This document shows, in pieces, positions 1-6,145 of a DNA stretch of 6,145 nt (position 1 is the first letter of the stretch; each line of letters opens with the position of its first letter). The DNA lies in contig JANJXE010000209.1 in NCBI GenBank assembly GCA_024709185.1, forward strand, positions 1-6,145, given 5' to 3'. A model generated the notes under the pieces. It ran no database searches. It had not been told where the DNA came from and saw only the letters and a program-made list of their open reading frames with translations. The position numbers and the translations under genes are program-made. This DNA comes from Paludibacter sp. GTDB taxonomy: Bacteria > Bacteroidota > Bacteroidia > Bacteroidales > Paludibacteraceae.

Positions 1-372
1 GTTCAGGTACCCCCAATTCCGATGTCGGTGATTGATGTACGGACACAGGATAAAGACAAATCTGCCTTTAAGCTGGAAAACCAGCCTGCTATCGATATGG
101 TTCCTATGATAACTATGGTGGACACTATTCATGCAGGAAAAATAACAGTAGATGGGAAATCGGTTACTAAAATTGATTCCTGCAACTATCATCAACGATT
201 GGACCTGACCTACAAAGCACCAGTACCTGTGTTTAAAATAAAAGATACGAGATATGACTGGCCCGCTTTTGGCGATACAATTTATAATTATGTGGATCCC
301 AACAACGATAGGAATAATAAAACAATATCCTTGCTAACAAAACAGAATGAAACACCTGTATATACTTCCGGA
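1..372 (+). other. Unassigned start of the visible protein (residues 1-124)
   Basis: The first 124 visible residues contain no hydrophobic signal sequence, so the true N-terminus lies further upstream. The stretch is mixed polar and beta-prone. It has DTIHAGKITVDGK around residues 41-53, and an aromatic, proline-rich run with YDWPAFGD around residues 87-94 followed by Asp/Asn-rich YVDPNNDRNN. I do not recognise a fold. The regular alternation of hydrophobic and polar residues suggests an extracellular beta-sandwich continuing from upstream. Confidence 0.5.
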
Positions 373-3300
373 TTCCCGGTATTTACGCAGGGAAATATCT
401 ACAATTTTCAGGTAAATGCATACGAAGAATATAGACATCCTGTCACCGGTGCAATTGACAAGGTTCCACTCAGTGGGGCACAAATTAATATTGAAAATAA
501 AATAAGTTCCATTACAGCAGCAACTGATTATGTGTTGGATTCTATCGGTGTTTATAATTACAGTTTTACTGCAGACCTCCCTAACCTGGTTACTCCATTT
601 ACAAAGGGCATGACAGCCTCTGTGCAATACAATGGTGGCTCTTTTCCCTGGAAAATCGGAGATGCTGTTGGTATTCGTGGTGTTGTGATAGGTGCCGTTC
701 CGTTAGGTGGAGTTGATTTTATAACCAAGGGCCCCGACAAAGTGATCGCTGTGTTGCGCGACCCTCCCGGATCGAATAGTTATGCAACCCTGGAAAAAGG
801 ATCGACCACTACCAATACGGTTTCGTATAAAGGGATTGGCAGTGAATCTTCGGGTCATAAATTTATAGCCAATTTAGGGGGCGATGTCACCTTGGTAACG
901 GGTATAGGAGTTGCAACAACCGTTAAAACATCGAACAAACTGGATATTGGTGGCGGTATAGAACAGAGTGTTTCGGGAGCTGACGGAACATCAAGAACAG
1001 AATCTTTTTCAATGTCTGAATCGATCAGCACATCAGCTTCCCCTGACTTTGTAGGTGCCAATGGAGATGTGTATATTGCCAACTCATCTAATATTGGTTT
1101 TGCAAAATGCAAGCAATTAGGCTTCATCCCGAATGGAACAACCCTCGATTTTGTTCAGAATGAAAGCTATATATTTGTTCCAATGAGTGATTCTACCTCT
1201 TTTAGATATACTCAAAATCACATAGTTACACGATTGATACCGAATTTGCAAAGTATGAGAGCCTCGATACTGAAAACTGTTGCTGACACGTCGGTATACA
1301 CCAGGGGCACTGGTTCGAAGTATCTTACAACTCTATCGCCTTCCGATCCGGACTTTGGTAAAAAAGGAACCTACAAGTGGGTTAAACCAATCACTATTAC
1401 TAAGGTGTATATTGATTCAGTTCTCTTTTATTCGAATCAGATTAATCAGTGGGAGAATATTATTCGTCGGAATGAAATGGAGAAACTACGGGCTCAGGGT
1501 AAAAATCCGGCGGGCTACAATAGTACCATTACATACGATTCCAAAAACTATTCTTTTGATGCAGGTACAGTATTGACCAAATCCATCACCCGGACCTCAA
1601 GTTGTGAAAATACGAACGAAGTAGCATGGGATTTACAGGTTGTCGGAGTTGCAAATGCCGGATTGACAATTAATGAGTTTGGCTTCAGCTTAGAAAATGA
1701 AGTGAGTGCAGGGGGTGGTGAAGAAAAAAGTTCCGCAATTGCAACCGAAAATACCATTACCTATAGTTATACTTTAGAAGATGGAGATGCAGGTAATTAT
1801 TATTCGGTGGATGTATTCACACCAAAATCGCACACGGTAATTCCTACTGCAGATATAAACGGAAACAGAGAAATTACAAGCTACGAAGTAACGAATGTAG
1901 AACAAGAAGGAGGTCCTATTTTTGTGACACGGGGAGGTTTATCATCTTGCCCGTACGAAAAGGGTGATTCTACACTTTATTACACAAATGCAATAGGTCA
2001 GCCGGTAGCGTTGAGTACGCCTACTGTACAAATTGAAAAGCCGGGAATTGATGTACTTGTTCCCCGGGTTACTGGAGTAGCCAGTGGAAAACAGGCAACT
2101 TTTGATCTTGATCTTAAGAATTTATCTCCTGCAGATATGGCTTGTTGGTATCAATTGTCTGTTGATCCGACGACAAATGCACGTGGTGCTGTAATTACAA
2201 TTGATGGAACTCCACTCGTTGAACCACGATTATTCTTAGTTGATCCTAAAAATGCAATGCGTAAAACCATTCGGTTAACGCAAGGCAGTTCGGATGACCT
2301 GGAATACGAAAATATTCGCTTGATTTTCGCTTCACCCTGCCAGAGTGATATCATGGCATATGCCGATATATCTGCTTATTTTGTTCCATCGTGTAGTGAT
2401 ATCACTATGCAGATAGAGGACAGGATTGTAAATACTGAAACAGGAAGCGACTTAACAGTGATATTGAAGGATTTCGACAAAAACTATAAGAATTTTGGTG
2501 GAATCAGACTGCAATACAAAGGCGTGAATGAATTAAACTGGAAACTGGCGAAAGAGTTTGTACTTAACAGCACAATCATGAATCCGTCGGCAGGGGCTAT
2601 TCAAATAGGAAGTAATGATGTGAGTCTTACGTATAAGTTCCCGATGAAGGATGAACCGGATCAGGTGTATCAGTTCAGAGCCCGTACCGTATGTGCCGGC
2701 GACGTGTACAACGAAACACCAATTATCACTGTAATAAAAGACATGAAAACCCCTCAATCCATGGGCTTGCCTTCTCCTTCGAATGGCATCTTAACTCCTG
2801 AATCGGAGGCTTCGGTAACATTCAATGAAAAAATTCAGGTCGAAAAAATTGCTAATACGGATGTTCAGGTCTATGGAGTGCTGAATGATTACCTACAAAC
2901 TGATAATGTTGGATTACAGTTTGATGGAACTCAAAAAGCATTTACTGAAATACCAATCAATTTACAAAGCAGCTTTACCATCGAAGGCAAGATACTTATC
3001 AGTCCTTCCAACGAAACCGGTACTATTTTCAGTCTGGGCGAAGGAAGTAATAAAATTGCACTTCAAGCTGTGGGAAGTAATTTGAAAGTTACAGTTGGTT
3101 CAGGTTTTACAAAACAAACCACCGATTTGCAGGCAGATGCAAGTTTCCAGTACGTTGCGTTAAGCTACGATAACTACAGCAAAACCCTGTCGCTTATGAT
3201 ATGGAGTAATGCCAATACAACAAAATCAATCCTTTTCAGCGAGGTGTTGCCCGAAGGAATTGTTCCAACCGGTCGTATCATTGTTGGAGAAGGATTTAAA

Positions 3301-6145
3301 GGCTCGCTTCGCCAGTTCAGCGTATGGAGTGAACAGCGGTCGTATGCAACGATTACCGCCGACAGAGCAAAATCCAAAACCGGAAATGAACTGAATTTAG
3401 CAGGATACTGGTTAATGGATGAGGGCTATGGGAAAATAGCTTTAGATAAAGCCCGTGGCAGAAACCTGACTGTAGGAAGTTCGTGGTTCATTTCACCGGC
3501 AGGGTTAGCGACTGAACTGACCGGAGACAATCAGGTGGTTGTGAAATCCGGACATATTCCATTTACAAAAGACAACGACTTCTCGCTTGAGTTCTGGTTC
3601 CGTGGTCAGGCTGGTCAAAAAAATGCAACACTTTATTCCTGTGTCGGCGACGAAACAGCAGCCAGCAAAAACCTGATGGTCGCATTCAATCAGGACGGAA
3701 ATCTATCTCTTTCGACCAATGGTAATCTGTATCCCCTTAATTCAGGAGTGGTATTGGATAATATGTGGCATCACTTTGCATTAAGTGTGTTGCGCTCCGG
3801 GAATACCAATATTTTTATTGATGGTACGCTGAAGTTCCAGACATCTTCAATCAATATTGGCGGAATGGCCTCCGATTCGGTAGCCTTCGGAGCCCGTCGC
3901 TGGTATGCATCCGGTGCAACCAAAGCAACTGTAGATAACAGATTTACAGGGTCAATAGATGAAATCAGAATTTGGAACAGTGCGTTGACAGGTGATAATA
4001 TCCGGTTGGATATGCATTCGAAACTTGCCGGAAATGAAATCGGATTGGTCGCGTACTATCCTTTTGAAAAGGTAAATAGCTCAAATGACATTGTGTCTTC
4101 TGTAACCGATTTCTCAATTCCGGCTTATTCATTTATGGAAAATGGTGGAGTCGCATTGGCTAAGAATGTTACTTTTACAGATAATACGCCTGCGATAAAA
4201 GCTACACGTCCACGCGTAAAAGTCAATTCAACCATCACTTCATCCGATAATAAAATTATTGTAAACATCAATGAAGATGCCAATCGTATAGAAAATTGTG
4301 TGCTCGAATTTGAAGTTCAACGCATCATGGATTTGAATGGAAACAGATTGGCTTCTCCCTTAAAATGGACCGCATTTGTTAATCAGAATCGCCTGCAATG
4401 GCAAACAGAGGCGGTACATCTCAAAAAAGAAGTGTTGGCACCGTTGACCTTTGATGCAACAATTACAAACAGCTCTGGTAACTACGAAAATTACGTCATA
4501 AGTGGTCTGCCTGGTTGGTTGTCAGTGAATAAAACTACAGGTACGCTTAATCCATTGGAAAAAAAGACATTGACTTTCACTGTAGATCAATCTGCCAATA
4601 TTGGTGCCTACGAGTGTGAGCTTCGCCTTACAGGAAGTAAGAACATCGATGAGGTATTGCCGGTTATGTTAAAAGTTACCGGGCCACGTCCTGATTGGAC
4701 AGTAAACCCTTACGATTTTGAATCGTCGATGAATATAACCGGTAAAATTCAAATTGAAGGTGTTTATCAGGAAGATACCGAAGATATTCTGGCAGCATTT
4801 ATTGATACAAAATGTGTAGGCATTGTTAGCCCTCAGTTTAGTAAAACATTGAATAGCTACGTGTTGTATATGGATGTATATGGTAACGAAGAAGATGCTG
4901 ACAAACCACTCACCTTTAGTTTGTGGGATGCCGGTACAGGACGTATTTATCCGGGGGTAGATGTAGTAGGAGGTGCGTTAACATTCTCTTCGGGTTCAAC
5001 TGTCGGTAGTGTTACTTCGGCTACTATATTTAATGCAACCGATAAAGTAGAACAGCAATTGGCGATTAGGAAAGGCTGGAACTGGGTGTCAACCAATGTG
5101 GTTAATTCATCACCTTCGTTAATGGATCAGATTAAGCTGGGATTGAATACGGATGGAATCCTGATTAAGTCGAAAACAGCATTTACAAATTATTCTACGG
5201 CAAGTTCGGGTTGGTCGGGTGCTCTTTCTTCTCTCAATCAACGCTCTATGTATCTGATTCGATCGGGTCAGGCCAAATCAGTTAAAGTGATTGGTGCAAC
5301 AGCCAAACCGGTTGACTATCCGATAACAATTGGTACAGGTTGGAACTGGATTGGGTATGTGCCTCAGTTTGTAATGCCGGTTAAGGAAGCATTGACTTCA
5401 ATCAATGCAGTTGATGGTGATCAGATAAAAGGTCAGATTGGTTTTGCAAGCTACTCAGGCGGTAGTTGGAATGGCAGTCTGCAATACCTGGTTCCCGGAC
5501 AAGGCTATATGTTTAAATCGGCTGTTGAAACATCCCGAACGCTGACGTATCCATCGCAATACATTTCACGATTAAATGTAAAGCAAAAGGTGGCTAATGA
5601 GCAGGCTATGCACTGGACTTTTAACGAATACGAGTTCCCGCAAAACATGACCATTACAGCCATCGTAAAGATTGACGAGTTGGAAATAACTAATGAGAAT
5701 TTGCAGGTTGCAGCATTTATCGACAATAGATGCCGGGGTACTATCAATCTTATGTTAGATCCGACAACAAACAGGTATTATGCCTATTTGACAATTTTAG
5801 GAGATGGTGTAACTGATTTGAATAAAAAAATAGTGTTCAAGAGTTACGACCCTGCAACAGGAAAAGAATTGGTGGCAGATAATACTACACTTGGATATAG
5901 TTCAGATAGTAATTATGGTGAAGCTACTAATCCGTATGTGATCGCATTTTCGACTTTATCAACCGATAACATGGACTTGACCAGTGCCGATCGGGTAGTC
6001 TATCCAAATCCGGTTATCAACACCTTGAATTTCAATTACAATCCGAAGGAAATTGACATGTTGGAAATTGTAGATTGTACCGGCCATACGCAGGTGCTTA
6101 CAAATACTCTCGACAAAAGCTCCATCGATGTAGGGCATCTTGCAC
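1..6145 (+). CDS. Giant multidomain T9SS-secreted surface protein with two LamG-like domains (partial at both ends)
   Basis: Frame 1 is open for all 2048 codons, and the translation has coherent domain structure throughout. Both ends run off the window, so no start codon, ribosome binding site, signal peptide or stop is visible. Order of parts: unassigned N-terminal part, Ig-like domain, LRDPPGS segment, unassigned Gly/Ser-rich region, SCPYE motif, CARDB-like sandwich, fibronectin III-like domain, SbsA-like Ig segment, two LamG-like jellyrolls, second Ig-like segment, BACON-like domain, repeats A1-B1-B2-A2, and a T9SS type A sorting domain. Proteins with such a sorting domain are exported across the outer membrane by the Bacteroidota type IX system, after Sec export that needs an N-terminal signal peptide (expected upstream of base 1). 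LamG and BACON modules usually bind glycans or proteins. No enzyme active site was recognised, so a surface adhesin or binding role is inferred. The frame is intact, with no frameshift or internal stop, so the gene is probably functional. The exact ligand is unknown. Confidence 0.95.
373..651 (+). other. Ig-like / carboxypeptidase-regulatory-like beta domain (residues 125-217)
   Basis: This stretch reads like a beta-sandwich of the Ig-like or carboxypeptidase-regulatory type. A first strand pair carries FTQGNIYNFQVNAYEEY. A VPLSGAQINIEN segment around residues 156-167 resembles the 'PLsGa.V.i' strand of Ig-like spacer domains. Then VLDSIGVYNYSF around residues 179-190 matches the usual 'd.nG.Y.f.f' closing strand. 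Such modules are non-catalytic spacers in large surface proteins. The family assignment comes from the residue pattern only and is tentative. Confidence 0.4.
742..801 (+). other. LRDPPGS-type motif (residues 248-267)
   Basis: The frame reads VIAVLRDPPGSNSYATLEKG. A hydrophobic strand runs into a rigid Arg-Asp-Pro-Pro-Gly turn, then Ser/Asn/Tyr and a charged exit. This looks like a constrained, conserved loop rather than a generic spacer. I have the impression that similar segments occur in other very large Bacteroidota surface proteins, but I cannot verify that here and assign no function. It directly precedes the Gly/Ser/Thr-rich region at residues 279-350. Confidence 0.5.
835..1818 (+). other. 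Unassigned region: two Gly/Ser/Thr-rich beta-hairpin-like segments around a helix (residues 279-606)
   Basis: No known domain was recognised. Residues 279-350 are rich in Gly, Ser and Thr with alternating small hydrophobic residues (VTLVTGIGVATTVKTS, then DIGGGIEQSVSG and SFSMSESISTSAS). Residues 478-500 form a likely charged amphipathic helix (NQINQWENIIRRNEMEKLRA). Residues 517-606 form a second long alternating segment (WDLQVVGVANAGLTI, FGFSLENEVSAGGG, TENTITYSYTLEDG). Long amphipathic strands rich in Gly/Ser/Thr are compatible with an extended beta-sheet or beta-hairpins. Two Cys (residues 370 and 535) are present, at AKCKQ and SSCEN. Function is unknown; a membrane-active or fibre-forming role is speculation, discussed under findings. 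Confidence 0.55.
1909..1965 (+). other. GG-SSCPYE motif (residues 637-655)
   Basis: A compact motif, GGPIFVTRGGLSSCPYEKG, follows the unassigned region. The double-Gly turn followed by Ser-Ser-Cys-Pro-Tyr-Glu stands out against the surrounding low-complexity beta sequence and looks like a structural or ligand-contact loop. The Cys (residue 650) could pair with another Cys, such as those in ACWYQ, SPCQS or PSCSD downstream. No family is assigned. Confidence 0.45.
2026..2400 (+). other. CARDB/DUF11-like beta-sandwich (residues 676-800)
   Basis: After VQIEKPGIDV the sequence reads SGKQATFDLDLKNLSP, the 'sG..a.f.l.l.N.s' strand typical of CARDB/DUF11-like adhesion spacers. It continues through WYQLSVDP, GAVITIDGTPL and a C-terminal IRLIFASPCQSD strand. 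Three Cys (at ACWYQ, SPCQS and PSCSD) could form a disulfide, which would fit an extracellular location. The role is probably structural. The fold call rests on the pattern of strands, not on a search. Confidence 0.45.
2395..2748 (+). other. Fibronectin type III-like domain (residues 799-916)
   Basis: The segment GGIRLQYKGVNELNWKLAKE resembles strands C and C' of a fibronectin type III domain ('i.lqyr......W...'). YQFRARTVCAGD further on matches its 'Y.fRvrav...g' F strand, and the segment ends in a TPIITVIKD G strand. Such modules act as spacers or protein-contact units in secreted bacterial proteins. It sits just upstream of the SbsA-like segment and the LamG pair. Confidence 0.5.
2749..2883 (+). 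other. SbsA/Big_5-like Ig segment (residues 917-961)
   Basis: The reading SPSNGILTPESEASVTFNEKI matches the start of bacterial Ig-like SbsA/Big_5 domains ('sP.dG...p...i.itFnE.v'). It is followed by a VQVYGVLN strand. Only about 45 residues fit before the first LamG begins, which is less than half of a usual Big_5 domain. It may be a truncated domain, or one split by the LamG pair (see findings). Confidence 0.5.
2911..3480 (+). repeat. LamG-like jellyroll 1 (residues 971-1160)
   Basis: This is a concanavalin A/LamG-type lectin-like beta-sandwich. It starts with GLQFDGTQKAFTEIPI and a FTIEGKILIS strand, passes through FSLGEG and VALSYDN, and ends with the characteristic AGYWLMDEGYGK closing strand and ARGRNLTVG. 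The length of about 190 residues is normal for the fold. Compared with the second copy it is degenerate. The usual WxHxA strand is FQYVALSY, and the usual acidic pair in 'GxIDEvriW' is replaced in GSLRQFSVWSEQ. It may therefore have lost or changed ligand or calcium binding. Confidence 0.8.
3511..4080 (+). repeat. LamG-like jellyroll 2 (residues 1171-1360)
   Basis: This is the canonical LamG/pentraxin-like copy. It contains DFSLEFWFRGQ, NLSLSTNG, the WHHFALSV strand at 3766-3789, FIDGTL, the SIDEIRIWNSAL motif at 3952-3987, and GLVAYYPFEK as the closing strand. It keeps the acidic residues that copy 1 lacks. Modules of this type bind carbohydrates or other surface ligands in secreted Bacteroidota proteins. 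It follows copy 1 after about ten residues, so the two form a tandem pair of equal length. Confidence 0.92.
4198..4416 (+). other. Second Ig-like (SbsA/Big_5-like) segment (residues 1400-1472)
   Basis: The stretch contains NKIIVNINEDANRIENCVLEFEV, which resembles the 'd.iiitlnEd....e...f.v' core of bacterial Ig-like domains. VQRIMDLNGNRLASPLKW follows, with the DLNGN turn and SPLKWTAFV strand typical of SbsA-like 'v.D..GN.....' segments. It is probably a spacer between the LamG pair and the BACON-like domain. Its Cys sits mid-strand. Confidence 0.5.
4432..4683 (+). other. BACON-like domain (residues 1478-1561)
   Basis: The reading SGLPGWLSVNKTTGTLNPLE, then LTFTVDQS and IGAYECELRLTGS, matches the BACON-type pattern 'lP.WLtv.p.sGtl.pg....itvtvd...l..G.Y...i.v'. 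BACON and related all-beta modules are common in Bacteroidota glycan-targeting surface proteins and serve as spacers or weak binders. The length of about 84 residues is normal. It separates the LamG half from the A-B-B-A repeat block. Confidence 0.65.
4693..4995 (+). repeat. Repeat A1, AAFIDxxCxG type (residues 1565-1665)
   Basis: It starts with DWTVNPYDFESSMNITGKI, then LAAFIDTKCVGI, a VLYMDVYGN strand and LTFSLWDAGTGR. The arrangement 'AAFI-(x)-C-x-G' followed by 'Y.Ly..vyG' and 'f.lwDa.tGk' resembles a recurrent beta module in large Bacteroidota secreted proteins, often placed near the T9SS sorting domain. It is homologous to repeat A2 (residues 1870-1973). Both copies keep the AAFID sequence and one Cys (residue 1605 here). 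Function is unknown, probably structural. Confidence 0.75.
5053..5304 (+). repeat. Repeat B1, GWNW type (residues 1685-1768)
   Basis: It opens with LAIRKGWNWVSTNV and continues through ILIKSKTAFTNYS, SGWSGALSS and MYLIRSGQAKSVKV. The GWNW core, the following Y and W-x-G-x-L positions and the closing Y-x-(I/F) strand match repeat B2. The two GWNW cores are 264 bases (88 codons) apart. Modules with a GWN(W/L) opening occur in secreted Bacteroidota proteins. This one probably forms a small all-beta unit. Confidence 0.8.
5308..5553 (+). repeat. Repeat B2, GWNW type (residues 1770-1851)
   Basis: This copy reads PITIGTGWNWIGYVPQ, then GQIGFASYSGGSWNGSLQYL and GQGYMFKSA. It aligns with B1 along its length at moderate identity, so the pair is an old internal duplication. 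It keeps the GWNW core, a Y-S pair, W-x-G-x-L and a Gly before the Y-M closing strand. It leads after a short linker into A2. Confidence 0.8.
5608..5919 (+). repeat. Repeat A2, AAFIDxxCxG type (residues 1870-1973)
   Basis: It starts with MHWTFNEYEFPQNMTITAIV, then LQVAAFIDNRCRGTI (Cys at residue 1911), a YYAYLTILGDG strand and IVFKSYDPATGKEL. These positions align one to one with A1 (W-T-N-Y-F-M-I opening, AAFID-x-x-C-x-G core, Y-x-Y/L strand, DxxTGk end). It is the last folded module before the sorting domain, separated from it by about 20 residues. Confidence 0.75.
5989..6145 (+). other. T9SS type A C-terminal sorting domain (truncated by window edge)
   Basis: The segment starts with DRVVYPNPVINTLNF and continues as DMLEIVDCTGHTQ and SSIDVGHLA. 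This is the classic order of the Bacteroidota type IX secretion sorting domain: a 'vyPNPv...l.i' strand, an 'veiyd.tGk.v' strand, then 'idvs.La.G.Y...'. The final 'GxY.l.v....g...K..' part, about 20-30 residues, lies beyond the right edge. The stop codon should therefore come within roughly 60-90 bases after the window. The domain directs export across the outer membrane, and in known examples is removed on the way to surface anchoring or release. Confidence 0.9.

Noticed and set aside
1..60. Internal ATG at base 22 as a gene start
   Set aside because: There is no plausible ribosome binding site and no signal peptide after it, and the frame is already open with protein-like sequence upstream of it, so this is internal coding sequence.
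855..1127. Antisense open frame of 90 codons, and the similar minus-strand frames at 334-627, 558-740, 1548-1757, 2151-2354, 2533-2757, 3174-3377 and 5505-5747
   Set aside because: All lie antisense to the continuous modular frame, have no recognisable domain, and are of the size expected by chance opposite a long coding region.
1280..1576. Plus-strand open frame of 98 codons in another frame, and those at 2885-3085 and 3209-3394
   Set aside because: They overlap the main frame completely; their translations show no domain pattern, while the main frame there encodes coherent beta-rich and LamG sequence.
5065..5350. GWNW repeats as a carbohydrate-binding or Trp-rich enzyme motif
   Set aside because: The surrounding residues do not match a catalytic site or a carbohydrate-binding module that I know. 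They are better described as a structural repeat pair.
5824..5830. A7 run as a possible slippage or programmed frameshift site (also A7 at 3617-3623 and 4559-4565)
   Set aside because: The frame continues with domain-consistent protein on both sides of each run, so no shift is needed. Such runs are common in Lys-rich, AT-leaning genes.

Overview
The whole window is the inside of one giant protein gene. Frame 1 on the + strand is open from base 1 to base 6145 with no in-frame stop (2048 complete codons plus one base). Neither the start nor the stop codon lies in the window, so the product is longer than 2048 residues. No other gene, RNA gene, promoter, terminator, mobile element or CRISPR array can be supported. 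There is no intergenic DNA.

The product is a very large secreted, cell-surface protein of a Bacteroidota bacterium. The clearest sign is at the right edge, where the frame reads into a type IX secretion system (T9SS) type A C-terminal sorting domain (YPNPV opening, then a LEIVDCTGH strand and a SIDVGHLA segment). The window ends about 20-30 residues before the expected end of that domain. Modest GC (roughly 40% by eye) and the domain repertoire fit the Bacteroidales or a related lineage. I cannot name a genus.

Layout in residues of the visible part: 1-124, start of the visible part with no recognised fold; 125-217, an Ig-like or carboxypeptidase-regulatory-like beta domain; 248-267, a striking LRDPPGS segment; 279-606, an unrecognised region with two Gly/Ser/Thr-rich beta-hairpin-like segments either side of a charged helix; 637-655, a GG-(S)SCPYE motif; 676-800, a CARDB/DUF11-like beta-sandwich; 799-916, a fibronectin III-like domain; 917-961, an SbsA/Big_5-like Ig segment; 971-1160 and 1171-1360, two tandem LamG-like jellyrolls; 1400-1472, a second Ig-like segment; 1478-1561, a BACON-like domain; 1565-1665, repeat A1 (AAFIDxxCxG type); 1685-1768 and 1770-1851, GWNW repeats B1 and B2; 1870-1973, repeat A2; 1997 onward, the T9SS sorting domain.

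The C-terminal half therefore looks like a long beta-rich stalk of binding and spacer modules exported by T9SS and attached to, or released from, the cell surface. The N-terminal half holds the less familiar part. No catalytic motif was recognised, so adhesion, glycan binding or contact-dependent activity is more likely than a simple enzyme. The N-terminal region (about residues 240-660) is the part most worth following up.
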